Counted from the stretch's first letter, positions 19,655 to 30,354 are shown. The stretch is DNA of 64,000 bases from Pararge aegeria (GCF_905163445.1 NC_053181.1:3534001-3598000); one strand, 5' to 3'. Numbers and translations: made by a program. The notes: generated from the sequence alone by a model not told the origin.

Positions 19655-20103
19655 CTACTAATATTATAAATGTCAATGTAAGTTTGTTTGTTACGCTTTC
19701 ACGCAAAAACTACTTTACCGATCTTCATGAAACTTTGTACACATATTCTTGGAAATGTTAGAAGTAATATAGGATACTTTATATCCCGACATTAAGCTTG
19801 GTTCCTTTGGGAGAGGGAATAAAAGTGTTTGACGATTTTACACCATAACTACGACAAATTATAACCGATTTAAATAATTATTTATGTACTATAGAGGTTA
19901 TAATATGTGTTTAATTTAGCCCAAACTGTGTAGATCTGATGAATCTGGTGTGAGATAGAGTAGAACTCCTCAGCGGACAGCAGCAAACCCCTCATTTGAG
20001 GCTTAGCGATACTGAATACTTTATATTTTTTCAGAACTACAAATAATTGAATGCCACATCAAAAAACAAAATCAAACGCGGACGAAGTCGCGGGCGACAG
20101 TTA
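19655..20103 (-). mobile_element. Y-family repeat, near complete
   Basis: On the minus strand it begins CTGTCGCCCGCGACTTCG at 20103 and ends ATTATAATATTAGTAGG near 19655. Between them lies CATGAAGATCGGTAAAG. This is a well-known lepidopteran dispersed repeat type. Confidence 0.75.
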
Positions 20104-20224
20104 GAATTCAATATAATATTTGACATATTTAGCAAATTTACCTTAACGAACGAATTATATTTTCGGTATCTTGATAATTTAGATGACTCAGCATATTTTT
20201 AAGTTTATATGTAACTTTATATTT

Positions 20225-20299
20225 ATTTCTAACTAAGGTTTCCTCGCGATGTTTTCCTTCACCGTTGAAGCAAGCGATATTTTAATCGTACATAACTAA
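20225..20299 (-). mobile_element. SINE-E body, left of F insertion
   Basis: GGTTTCCTCGCGATGTTTTCC, TTCACCGTTGAAGCAAGCG and CGTACATAAC match minus-strand SINE-E. It continues at 20473. Confidence 0.8.
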
Positions 20300-20472
20300 A
20301 CCTCTCTTGAGCTGTCTTTTACGCCATTGGTTTCCTGGAAGAGATCGCTATTTATACGATACGCTACGATAAGGCCGCCAAATTGGATATTTTGCAGTAA
20401 ATTTTTATTTACAATTTCTCTGTATGTTAATGTGGTGTACATAATATAAGTGCATTCATTCACTCATTCATT
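20300..20472 (+). mobile_element. F-family retroelement fragment inserted in SINE-E
   Basis: CTCTTGAGCTGTCTTTTACG, GAAGAGATCGCTATTTATACG and GATAAGGCCGCC, ending in an (ATTC)n run. A perfect CATAACTAA flanks it (20291-20299 and 20473-20481). A 5'-truncated body with a simple-sequence 3' end and a duplication is the signature of target-primed LINE insertion. Confidence 0.85.
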
Positions 20473-20590
20473 CATAACTAAGAAAAGTTAGAAGTGCGTG
20501 CTGGGATTCGAACTTGACCTCACGAAAGAGTAGCCGAAGTCCTAACCGCATTGAATTAACGGGTTACAGTATGTCGCTAGACGCAATCGA
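20473..20590 (-). mobile_element. SINE-E head, right of F insertion
   Basis: AGAAAAGTTAGAAGTGCGTGC, then TGGGATTCGAACTTGACC (reversed B-box region) and AGCCGAAGTCCTAACCGC complete the SINE-E begun at 20225. Confidence 0.8.
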
Positions 20591-21059
20591 CACGACATCG
20601 TAAAGTGTACCTACAAAACCTATGCAACAGTGGGCATATATAGTTTTTTGTGGATATGAAAATAGTAATGATAACCAATAAATTCTATCGGTCGGATAAT
20701 ACCAAAGGAAGTTTGTTGTTGCCTGCTTACCAAACATTATAAAACCTCAATCGTTTTAAATCTACATCGGTCCTTTGAGTTGGACACAAAAACAACATTT
20801 CCAACAGTATTTTCCGCTGAAATTGAAGACGGAACGGCGTTCCAGTTTCGTACTTAAGTTAAAGGAAACTGTTTTCAATATTCCTCAAATCGAGTGCATC
20901 TCGGGTCAAAGCAGGGTTGTCGCCATTTTTTATCTCATTTTTTATACTATACTATACGAAAATAATCTTTTCTTTATCGCCCCTTTTCTTATTCCTTCGT
21001 TACCATTTTAAAATGGAAACTAGATGTTAAGCACACACACCGAAATGCATTCATTGTAA

Positions 21060-21272
21060 CGGCCGGATGGCGCAGTTGGCAGCGACCCTGCTTTCTGGGT
21101 CCAAAGCCGTTGGTTCGATTCCCACAACTGGACAATATTTGTGTGATGAACATGAATGTTATTCAGTGTCTGGGTGTTTATCTATATATTATAAGTATTT
21201 AAGTATATTATTCATAAAAATATTCATCATTTATCTTAGTATCCATAACACAAGCTACATTTACTTTGGGAG
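21060..21272 (+). mobile_element. SINE-A, 3'-shortened
   Basis: A box (ATGGCGCAGTTGGC) and B box (GGTTCGATTCCCAC) are intact. It stops after CTACATTTACTTTGGG without the GATGGCGATG tail. Confidence 0.85.
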
Positions 21273-21289
21273 TGAATGCAGAGCCGTCT

Positions 21290-22250
21290 AACAGTTGGCT
21301 GCAGTACTTTAAGCTAATGCAGACCCATAGCCCACTGGTTTGAATTAGCTGTAGACAAGCTGTTGAAACCTGTTGGAGTAAAGTCAGTAGGCTTACCGTC
21401 GCATAAAGCATTACTTATTCCCTATTTCAAATATTACTACTAAATACCTTGATGTACCTAAAATAAGGTTCTATTATTCTAAAACAAGATCGTCAACAGC
21501 ATTACTGCTATAAGAGGTAGTACAAGTATTTAGCAGAGGCTTTCAGAGGCCTCAGAGACTTTTAGAAAATTTGTAATTTAAGTAATGCCCACCTAAAATG
21601 ATGCTAGTAATGTTGACCGCATCTAAATTTAGTGTCAAAATAAATTCATAGTTCAAGATTTTTCAGATTTAAAGGCGTATAAAACAAGCACCCTGGTGGC
21701 AACCCTACACTAAAGCCGTTACTTCTAACTGCATTTGATATTGCCTTCTCGAATATTGGGAACGCTTATTTCGTTTGCATATTTGGAAAAATGCACCTAG
21801 CTTTACGTGAACCTACTGAAATCATCACTTTACGGAAAAGTATACAACTTTTCAAGGAGTGTGTGTGCTGTAAGACTTTCTCCTCTGAAACAAGAGCCCT
21901 GTGTCCAAAAACATCCAATTATCACGAGCAGCTAGTTCATAGTGGCCCTGTTCACCTTGTGGAGGGGTAGTTTGACCATTTGAGTGGCCGGTTTTTACCC
22001 CCTCCCCTTTTAAACAAAAAAATAACCTTTCTAGCCAACTCTGCTTAGTTAAGTTTGGAAATTTAGCAGGCTGATTAGTACCTCTTCCCCAAACTTAAAC
22101 GGCACTCTTTTAAGGTCACTATATAGGACTAAAATAAATTAATTATATTGTAATAAAAAATAGTGAGTATTCTTAGTCTGGCAATCATACGTATACATTT
22201 TGTTGACTTTTAGAAACAACATAGCGTCTATGTTATACAGTTTAATCTTT
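21290..22250. other. Unassigned stretch
   Basis: No repeat family, RNA or coding feature recognised. Probably unique or very old sequence. Confidence 0.35.
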
Positions 22251-22261
22251 TTAATTTACTC

Positions 22262-22444
22262 TTACAAAACACACAGCGCCATCTAGCCTTGATGACTGAT
22301 GAATATTTTTATGAATAATATACATAAACACCCACACTGAAAAGACATTCATGCTCATCACACAAACATTTTCCAGTTGTGGGAATCGAAGCCACAGCCT
22401 TGGATTCAGTAAGCAGGGTCGCTGCCCACTGCGCCAATCGGCCG
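22262..22444 (-). mobile_element. SINE-A, internally deleted
   Basis: AGCGCCATCTAGCC tail, GACTGATGAATATTTTTATG, CCAGTTGTGGGAATCG and the GCGCCAATCGGCCG head are retained. The AAGTAAGCGTAGCTTGTG part of the tail and some of the body are missing. Confidence 0.85.
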
Positions 22445-22849
22445 CCGACGAAAACAATTTATTCAAATAGTACCAATCAGAGCTGCCGGAGCTGGGACTA
22501 CGACGAAACATTTAAATTGGGAAATATGCTTTGATAACATTTTATTGGACCTTGATTTTATAAACAATCCGTAAATATTTTGGTAATTGATAGTCTTTCG
22601 CGCCTAACTTCTCCATACTCACTTACGAACGAACGTTACTTACTCGTAGGTTGCATTCAACCCTAATCCTTAAAATTGCTAAACCGATTAATTTTTTTTT
22701 TTAAATAAGCAATAACCAAAAGCTTTTGATATGTATATTAAATAAAGTAAAAGATAAACTCACAGGAAACTGTTTATATAGTTTAACAGTTTCGTCTTAT
22801 TTACACCAGTAAAATTTATTTTAGTTAAGTGAATTAAAATACATTCGCA

Positions 22850-23395
22850 AATTAGGAACAAAAGAAATAAACTCAAACATAACCTTTACAGGGAAAAATA
22901 AATATCCACAACTACAACAATTGAGAAGTGCCAACAATATAATCCTACGCCAACCGAGAACTAATTATGGGAAACGAAACATTACTTTTGAAAGTGCTCA
23001 ATTATATAATAAACTACCTAAAAATCTTAAAGGGTTCAAAAATATGCACACTCAAAAAATTACTAAAATACCATTTTCAGAATAAAACTTTACATTTTAA
23101 AAATAAAACTTATTTTTTATCTAAGAAATAAAGAAATTAATTACCTAACTAAATAACCAAGTAGCAGGTTCAGTTGTCACATCTAGTTGTGGATGAATCT
23201 ATGTTACCTATGCAGTTGACCGTCGATATGATTTTGACGCGATGGTGCTTCAAAACTACCCACTTACAATTTACAATTTATTTATTGTGCGCTCGAAGAT
23301 GCAATTTTATATAATTACCCCCTTTTTGTAAATTAGCCTGTTAGTTTTATTTAAGTGGAAATTCCTTTATGGAACAATAAATATCTTAAACCAGA
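22850..23395 (+). pseudogene. LINE C-terminal relic with 3' untranslated end
   Basis: The frame from about 22950 to 23085 reads RTNYGKRNITFESAQLYNKL then PKNLKGFKN. This is the conserved RTxYGK...xxAxxxYNxLP C-terminal pattern of non-LTR retrotransposons. Earlier parts are broken by stops. It is followed by an AT-rich 3' region ending in GGAACAATAAATATCTTAAA. Confidence 0.6.
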
Positions 23396-23867
23396 ACCAG
23401 ATGTTTTAGTTAAGCATTCTCCAAAACAAAAGTTGGGGGTTTATACATGTATACTGTCAACAAAATCATCCCCCGAACGACATACATAAATAAGGCTTTG
23501 TTGTGACACTTTTATGATTCATATATCGCGGCTTGTTTCCGCTTATCAAGGATAAATCGGCACATAGTGGCATATTTTATTCATGCTCCATGTTATCATC
23601 AGTTCAGCGGCGAACACCCTGCGGTTTACAACACACCTACATAATTATTGGTTCTTTTTCATACATCCCGCGGGAACCGTCTGGTTTCCCGGACTAAAAA
23701 GTATTCAATGTTCTTCCAAGGGATATAGTTTATCTCCCTGCCAAATTTAATCGAAATTTTTTAAAGGGTTTAAAAATTTTTTTTGCGAAAAAAGGTAACA
23801 GACAGAGTTTAAAATATTTCCTTAAATTCCTAATTATATACTCTGAAAAGTTGGAGGTTTATCGCAC

Positions 23868-24100
23868 CGCTAGCTTTTCGGAGTTATGTGCGTTTTTAAG
23901 TTCAGCAATTAATTATTACTTGCTCAATGTTGAAGAAAAACATCGTGTGAAAACCTGCATGCCTAAGTCCTTCAGGATGTTCTTAAACGCGTGTGAAGTC
24001 CACCAATCCGCACTCGGCCAGCGTTGTGGACTGGGATGATACCTTCTCACTCTGAGAGGAGACCCATGCCCTGCCCGGTTGGGTGGTAAAGATGATGATT
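23868..24100 (+). mobile_element. SINE-E
   Basis: TTATGTGCGTTTTTAAG, AACATCGTGTGAAAACCTGC, ATCCGCACTCGGCCAGCG and TCTGAGAGGAGACCCATGCC, ending in GATGATGATTTTGATGAT. The tRNA-like head is missing. A SINE-A tail adjoins directly. Confidence 0.8.
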
Positions 24101-24107
24101 TTGATGA

Positions 24108-24326
24108 TAAATAAATAAATAAATAAATATACAGTATCGTCCATAAATATATAGTATATGGTATCGTACAGTACACACATCGCCATCTAGCCCTGAAGTA
24201 AGCGTAACTTGTGTTATGGGTACTAAGATGATTGATGAATATTTTTATGTATAATATACATAAATACTTTTAATATACATACTCGTATACACCCAGACAC
24301 TGAAAACATTCATGTTAATCAAACAA
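24108..24326 (-). mobile_element. SINE-A, head missing
   Basis: TAAATAAATAAATAAATATAC, a small duplicated spacer, then CATCGCCATCTAGCCC to CCAGACACTGAAAACATTC. The tRNA-like head is absent. It sits tail-to-tail with SINE-E. Confidence 0.8.
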
Positions 24327-24329
24327 TAT

Positions 24330-24775
24330 ATTTTTCTTGCTGTCTCTATTTTAGCTTCTATCCATTTAAATGTATTATAACCATCTTATGCCAATACAAT
24401 AATAGGTCTTGTTACAAGATTTGCCTGCTCGCAATCGAGGAATCTTTCGGGTATGAATATATTTAAACATCATTTTATTTGCATTGTGTTAAAGCTCATA
24501 TCTGCCTACAATTCATTAGCTCGAGCTTTTTAGAGAACGTTTGTAAAACAAAAATCTAAGAACTACAGGATTTGTGAGTCTAAAACAAGTGACATTAGGT
24601 TCATTTTAACTTTGACGATACATAGTTTAATGCTCGAAAACGACTCCAATATTGCGATCCAGCAAATCTTGTACTCAGACCAAAGGTATCATTCGTCCGA
24701 ACTGATCAATATTCGATGCGTATCATTATCGCATATTATGAAGATGATGATACCCGGTCTCAATATTCGATATAA
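24330..24775. other. Unassigned stretch
   Basis: Nothing recognised apart from low-complexity AT and the 8-bp target of the following MITE. Confidence 0.35.
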
Positions 24776-24779
24776 TATG

Positions 24780-24988
24780 CAGCGGCGTACATGGAGGGTA
24801 TGCACAGGATATGCAGATGATTTTAAATTAAGAAATTCTCCAGTACAAGTTATAAAAACTTTAGGGCAGGCTTTTTATAATACTAAGTCACTAAGACACT
24901 AGTCACAATGCCTTTCCTTGTGTACTGGACATAGTTTTAAGTTTATATCATCTGCCCGGTTAGTGCATACCCTGTACACACGCCACTG
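24780..24988 (+). mobile_element. MITE-K copy, hAT-like, best preserved
   Basis: Starts CAGCGGCGTACATGGAGGG and ends GTACACACGCCACTG. A perfect 8-bp duplication ATAATATG flanks it (24772-24779 and 24989-24996). Sub-terminal GGTATGCACAGGATATGCAG and CATACCCTGTACAC are also inverted. At 209 bp with no coding capacity it is a non-autonomous hAT-type element. Confidence 0.9.
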
Positions 24989-24999
24989 ATAATATGCTG

Positions 25000-25510
25000 C
25001 TCATACAATACCCGATATGTCCCGTTCCACCGTTTAAACAGTTTTTGTTTAAATCCCATTATCTTAAAAGTATTTTTTTGTCTTTGTTACAAGTCATGGT
25101 GGCCGGGTTGACGGAATCGCCGAAGTTGGAACGACAGTTTTATTGTTCAGAGAAACCGCAGATTTCCATTTATAACTTCTTAAAAATTCCTTTAGAATTA
25201 CGTTGAGTTGTGGACGTCGCTGAATTTTTAATGGTACTAAAACGGTTTTAGAACTCTATTTTCATCTTACGGGAAGGGTTTTTTGATATATTTTGTTTTA
25301 GTAAACGCCGTAAAACGACTCTATATACCTACTCGAACAGGGACCGACAGCATGGGAGTTGTTGTGGTTGACAAAGCCAATTTCCTTACTCCGGGCTGGT
25401 ATTGAAAATTCTTGGTCCGAACTGAGATTCGACACATGACCAGAAGGATCCGAAGTTGAAGATACTAATCCCTAGACAAACGAGACAGTTACGTGTCACT
25501 ATCACCACCA
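25000..25510. other. Unassigned stretch
   Basis: No repeat family or coding feature recognised. The 70-codon open frame at 24994-25206 has no motif. Confidence 0.35.
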
Positions 25511-25511
25511 G

Positions 25512-25797
25512 CTTCTACAGGGCACGGGTCTCATCCCACAATGTTAGGAGGTTAAGGCCACAATCCACCACGATGGCCCAGTGCGGATTGGTGGACTCCC
25601 CACACCTTTGAGAACATCATGAAGAATACTCAGGCATGTAGGTTTCCTCACGATGTTTTCCTTCACCGTTGAAGCAAGTGATATTTTAATTGCCTAAAAA
25701 CGCACATAACTTTGAAAAGTTAGAACAAAGTGCGCTTGCTTGAACTTGGCCCCACAAGTCTTACCCACTGGGCTATCACCGCTTCAGTGACATGGTA
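25512..25797 (-). mobile_element. SINE-E, near full length
   Basis: CAGGGCACGGGTCTCATCCC, GCCCAGTGCGGATTGGTGG, TCCTCACGATGTTTTCCTTC and the reversed head ending CTGGGCTATCACCGC. The head motif GCCCACT(G)GGCTAT gives the tRNA-like A box on the minus strand. Confidence 0.85.
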
Positions 25798-25902
25798 TAT
25801 GGTCTCATATTAATAAAATCGCATTTTGCTCATATACCTAGTAGATGTTTAAAATGTTATTGTTCATAGAATAAATAAATTTCATTTCATTTCATATTGT
25901 TA

Positions 25903-25977
25903 TCATTGTTTGCGTCTTTGCGCTTTACCGCACCCGACGCCTCCTTTGTTTGAGTTGGAAACATTCACTGATCTTAC
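25903..25977 (-). other. Possible short terminal exon next to a ratchet-like splice site
   Basis: On the minus strand a strong acceptor (T11, then GTTTCAG) is followed by 24 open codons and TGA at 25903-25905. The frame begins VRSVNVSNSN and ends KAQRRKQ. It has no recognised family and such a frame is short enough to be chance. The alternative reading is a zero-length recursive-splicing site. Confidence 0.2.
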
Positions 25978-26000
25978 CTGAAACAAAAAAAAAAACATTT
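25972..26000 (-). promoter_or_regulatory. Candidate recursive-splicing (ratchet) site
   Basis: Read on the minus strand: eleven T residues, GTTTCAG, then GTAAGAT, with the junction between 25978 and 25977. A polypyrimidine acceptor fused without spacing to a consensus donor is the form of insect ratchet points inside long introns. Only the sequence pattern supports it. Confidence 0.35.
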
Positions 26001-26164
26001 ATGTTAAAAAGCGTACGTGTTAGTCAATCCACTCAGCTAGATAGCTGTAGTCAGTACTGTAAATATAGCCTCTTCTTAGCTTTGTACTATGCTCTCAACA
26101 ACGGTTGACAATCGACTGACCACCGATTTTTCGATTTTTGGATGGACACTTGCCGATAATTATC

Positions 26165-26320
26165 TAAAGGCGTCACCGGGACGACGACGACGTGCGACGA
26201 GCGCAAGAGCTCGCCATGAGAAGAGCCTCAGGGCTCGACGACATCGGGGGGAATGGGGGACGTCGACCCGAGGATGCCTCCTTCGGACACGGACCTCGGC
26301 TCGGTTCGACGCTAATTTGA
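26165..26320. other. GC-rich, CGACG-repetitive segment
   Basis: GGGACGACGACGACGTGCG, GCTCGACGACATCGGGGGG and TCGGACACGGACCTCGGC form an abrupt GC spike. A 112-codon open frame (26089-26427) spans it but is Arg-rich low complexity, as expected when CGACG repeats are translated. It might be a decayed retroelement or regulatory DNA. Confidence 0.35.
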
Positions 26321-26524
26321 CCATCATAACCAAGGGTACTTATATACTCATAGTACGAATCAAACTGAATGCTTTCTCGAATTTCGAGCGTTTTGATGCG
26401 CTTAATTCAGTATTCGGTATCAGCTAATCAGCGTGTACAGTTGACTACCTGCGCAAAGCTAAACTTGCAGCTAACTTCCGCAGCGACCTAAAGTCTGAAT
26501 GGGACTTTAACCGATCAATCATCA

Positions 26525-26745
26525 TCATCATCATCATCACTTCAACCGATTGAAGTCGACTGCTGGACATAGCTCGGAGAACCGATCTGGAGTCCCAAGA
26601 TGTTGGAATGGCGACCCCGCACAGGTAAACGGAGCGTTAGTCGGCCCCCAACGAGGTGGACAGACGACGTCAAACGAGTCGCTGGGAGCCGCTGGAAGCA
26701 ACCGTCCCAGGACCGAGGATTCTGGAAATCTCTACAAAATACACA
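26525..26745 (+). pseudogene. RTE-like LINE-J C-terminal fragment, chimeric
   Basis: Frame from 26594 gives 49 codons containing LEWRPRTGKRSVSRPPTRW, then TDDVKRVAGSRW and FWKSLQ. This is the C-terminus of an RTE-like endonuclease/reverse transcriptase. Upstream, (CAT)n and CTGCTGGACATAG come from the opposite orientation of the same family, so it is a rearranged copy. Confidence 0.75.
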
Positions 26746-27097
26746 CAATACGCTTTAATAATAATTTATGTACTATAGAGGCATATTTGAATAAAGACTA
26801 TATTGACTTTATAATAACGTCCAGGGTTAGAAACAATGGATAAAAAGGTACACAGATCAAAGTAGGTAAGTTAGTGAGCAGCTTTTGAATTCCATCTAAG
26901 CTGATAATAAAAGGTTCTTCTACGTACTGGCTCGTAAAACTTTAATCCATAAAACTCCAGTGCTTTTATACTAACGAGAGTAAAAGAATTACTGTTACTG
27001 TCCATGACATGATTCAAGGCTAAGAGCTTCACATCTTGCCGCCCATCAAAGTGCCGTCCTGTGTCTGTCATCCAGAGAAGTAAGTGTCAAACCTCGA

Positions 27098-27205
27098 AAT
27101 GAATGCTGCTTAGCGACAGCAATGCTGCTGCTGGCGGCAGAAAAGAGCATGGCAGTAGTACCCGGACGAGCTCTGTGTCAAAAAGCTTTACCACAACTAA
27201 AATTT
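27098..27205 (+). repeat. G-family fragment
   Basis: AATGCTGCTTAGCGACAGC, GGCGGCAGAAAAGAGCATGG and CCCGGACGAGCTCTGTG match the 3' part of G. Confidence 0.55.
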
Positions 27206-27239
27206 ACAAACAAATATAAGTAAAACTTGGTCGTGCATG

Positions 27240-27480
27240 GTGTCTTTTTAGGGTTTCGTACCCAAAGGGAAAAACGGGACCATATAACTAATACTCCGCT
27301 GTCCTTCTGTCCGTGTGTCTATCTGTCTGTCCGTCTGTCACCAGGCTGTATCTCATCAACCAGGATAGTTAGACAGTTGAAATTTTCACATAAGATGTAT
27401 TTCTGTTGCCGCTATAAAGACAAATGCTAAAAAACAGAATAAAATATATTTAATAATTTTTTAAGGGCTCCGAAAAAATC
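27240..27480 (+). repeat. Q-family repeat
   Basis: TTTTTAGGGTTTCGTACCC, a CTGTCCGT-rich tract (CTATCTGTCTGTCCGTCTGTC), GGCTGTATCTCATCAACC and GTTGAAATTTTCACA. It is the longest copy here of a common lepidopteran dispersed repeat. Confidence 0.5.
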
Positions 27481-27915
27481 CCGTGATTTTTGATTGTTTA
27501 TTTTATTATATATATTTATTTATTTTAGTAATTCTTTTATGTGTATGTCGCATAATATAGTATAGTTTGTTATATTTATTTATTATAAATATATAATGTC
27601 TATTTATTTCTATTGTAGTTTTCTCCTTTTTTTTCTCGCCTGTGCATGTTTTATTGTTTGCAATGTTCACTTTCATGTTTTCTGTTATTACTTTCAACAA
27701 GATTTGTCTGTAGGAGATTGCTTTTGCAATAAGACCACCTTTGCACGAACTGAATTTAATTTTTTTTTTTATTATATATTTTTTTCTTTTCTTGTGTGTT
27801 TCTTGTGTTGTTTCTAAGTTTGTGCAATAAAGTATTCTAAATAAATAAAAAAAATGTTTTTTTTTGCATTATACTCGTAGCTCGCCATTGAGACCCACAT
27901 ACCAATCCTTGGAAT

Positions 27916-27955
27916 GTTTGTGTGTGTGTTTTGTGTTTGTGTTGTGTGTGTGAAA
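27916..27955. repeat. GT-rich microsatellite
   Basis: GTTTGTGTGTGTGTTTTGTG then TTTGTGTTGTGTGTGTG. Confidence 0.8.
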
Positions 27956-28561
27956 GGTGAAGAGGGAACCAAATTAAGTAAGTCCTGAGCACAATCTCCG
28001 AAATATATCTTCTAGAATACCGAACGTCAGGCAACTTTGTTACAGTAATGCGAACTTGAGAGTCTACTGACTATTGACTTGGTTTCTACCAGACACGACA
28101 CGCACTACGAAATTTTCGTAGGTAAGTTTAGGTGGTAACTGCCGTCCTATCGCGCCCGAAGAATACCAGACGTAAGAATTATACGATGTACTGTTTGTAA
28201 CACTTAACATGAATAAATGTATTTTCTTTCTTTCCTTCTTTCTTTCAGACCAGATCAAAATCAGAATTTTGAAACTAAGGGTAGTTTGGGAATCGAGGCC
28301 TCAGAAAATTATCGTTCTCTTTCCCTTCACCATTAAACAATTGTCCCGCTAGGCAACAGGCGGGGTTTTCTCTCATTTTAGTTAATATCTCACCTGTTAC
28401 CCACAATGAGCATTTTGCGTTTTAATTTCTAATACACATATTAATATTAGGAACGCTTTTCCAAAATACGTTTACAATTTTTCACAGAATTATCCCGAAA
28501 CAAGTTTGTTCGCAATAAATTTTGAAGGGTTACGAATATATTTATACCCACTAGATATAAG

Positions 28562-28822
28562 GCATGGTGATAACACAGTAGGTAGGACTTTGACTACACT
28601 TTTTGGGTGCCGAGTTCGTGTTCCAGCACGCATCTCTAACTTTTCTAAGTTATGGGCGTTTTAAGCAATTTATATATTCAATGGTGTAGAAAAACATCCT
28701 GAGAAAACCTGCATACCTGAGGGCTCTCCATAAGTTCTCAAAGGTGTGTGGAGTCCACACTGGGCCAGCATGATGGACTAAGGCCTCAACTTCTTCTCAT
28801 TGTGGGATATGATGATGACAAG
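28562..28822 (+). mobile_element. SINE-E with head
   Basis: GTAGGTAGGACTTTGACTAC, a weak B-box region (GAGTTCGTGTTCCAGC), TCTCTAACTTTTCTAAG, AACATCCTGAGAAAACCTGC, GTGGAGTCCACACTGGGCC, ending GATGATGAC. Full length but diverged. Confidence 0.8.
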
Positions 28823-28997
28823 GTATGAGAATGCAGCTGTAATAACGAATATAAATGATTTGTTTCGAGTCCTTCATAAAAATGCACAAACGTGAAAACA
28901 TTTCGAAATATAAAACATAACTATATTTTACTTTAAAATGAAAAAAGACATGAAATTTTCGGAATTGGCATCCATCAAAGGGTTTCGTCACAGTTAA

Positions 28998-29230
28998 TAA
29001 AAAACTGTGAAAAAGCTGCCAGCGGTTTTAAAATTGGATCCAGGTTGGTAATAGAAAGTTCGTTTATCTGTCCTCTTGTAAAAGTTTTACGGGATAAAAT
29101 TCAGTGGTATTTCATGCTAACGTAAACGCAGTTTTTATAGGCATACGTCCATAACGAAACGCTAGATTAAGTGCTTCGTTAGAACGAAAAGCCAGAAGCT
29201 ATTACCCTGTTAGAACTGGGTAATAGCTTT
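28998..29230 (+). repeat. N-family repeat, copy 1
   Basis: TCCAGGTTGGTAATAGAAAG, GTTTATCTGTCCTCTTGTAAA, GGGATAAAATTCAGTGG and TTTTTATAGG recur at 29950-30110. A small hairpin (GCTATTACCC and GGGTAATAGC) closes this copy. Confidence 0.55.
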
Positions 29231-29299
29231 TTCAGGTAATTAATTTGGATAGGACTTTGAATTTATATTGTATTTTGTATTACAATACGAAGTTCCATA

Positions 29300-29462
29300 A
29301 CATTATCATATCGACCCATTCCCGGCCCCAGGGCACGGCTTTAGGTCGTAGTCCACCACGCTGGCCCAGCGCGGTTTGGTAGACTTCACACGCCTTTGAG
29401 GACTTTATGTAAAACTTTCAAGAATGCAGGTTTCCTCACAATATTTTGCTTTGCCGAAAGAG
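29300..29462 (-). mobile_element. SINE-E 3' half
   Basis: CCATTCCCGGCCCCAGGGC, GTCCACCACGCTGGCCCAGCG, ACACGCCTTTGAGGACTTTATG and GCAGGTTTCCTCACAATA. The head side is missing. Confidence 0.8.
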
Positions 29463-29949
29463 CTACGCTTAGAGATGCAATAAAAAAAAGGTCATCTGAA
29501 GAAGAATATGAGTTACAAATTTATCTCAACGCAACTCGTACGCTATAGTAACATAGCGCGGAAATCAGAGGACCTATGGACATTTCCGATGATGGATGCC
29601 TGGATTGGTTGAAATTTGTTTGTACTTTTGTAAGTCAGAAAAGAGGATATTGTTTTTTTAAATTCTACTAAAGTGAGGCCAATTCATCCAAGTATCAAAT
29701 TTAAATAAAAAAATGACAGGTCACTCGCCTAGCGGTTAACAACAACTTAGTCTTTTGTAAAATTTTTAATAATTTTTAATGCCGTTTACCCCTCAAGTAA
29801 CCTTACCTAACCTAATAAATTAAACGACTGTATTTTTCAAGTATTAAGTAAGGTAAAAACTTTCCACCTGATAACGTAAAACTTTATTGAATCCGTACAT
29901 TTTAAAACAACATACATCAAAATCATAGTTAAACTGGAAATCCAATAAG

Positions 29950-30110
29950 AACTCAAAATTAATAAAACTGTGATAAACTAAAAGCAGTTTCCAATAAGAT
30001 CAAGGTTGATAGTATAAAGTTGGTTTATCTATCGGGTCGTAAATTTTTTGTGGGATAAAATGTAGTGGTGTTTTAACTCAACGAGAGCGTCGATTTTATA
30101 GGATTCCTAT
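29950..30110 (+). repeat. N-family repeat, copy 2
   Basis: AAGGTTGATAGTATAAAG, GGTTTATCTATCGGGTCG and GGGATAAAATGTAGTGG match copy 1 in order at a distance of about 950 bp. Confidence 0.55.
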
Positions 30111-30282
30111 ACTATGTCGTATTAAAATTTGTCAACAATGTATGTCGAACAATATATAATGTCGGGTGAGAAATGTTATTAATAGTAAATGGGAGACCAA
30201 ACTGGCGATGTCGACACCTGCCCCTCGGAAAGCGGTTAATGTCCTTCGACATAACGTTCTCAAAGCTTAACAAAGATGATAC

Positions 30283-30354
30283 AATTCAGTTACTATAACG
30301 CTTAAACTCTGCCAATGTTTATTGGCAGAGTTTAAGCGTTATAGTAACTGAATT
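30283..30354. repeat. 34-bp perfect palindrome with 4-nt loop
   Basis: The left arm 30283-30316 (AATTCAGTTACTATAACGC...) and right arm 30321-30354 are exact reverse complements separated by GTTT. The arms have mixed composition, so this is not a simple repeat. Transcribed, it would form a 34-bp hairpin. Confidence 0.95.

Noticed and set aside
26089..26427. 112-codon Arg-rich open frame as a protein
   Set aside because: The composition is explained by CGACG repeats; no domain, no clear start context and no splice support.
28100..28135. TCGTAG|GTAAGTTT at 28118 as another ratchet site on the plus strand
   Set aside because: There is no pyrimidine tract, and the preceding ACGAAATTTTCGT is a small palindrome; weaker than the minus-strand site.
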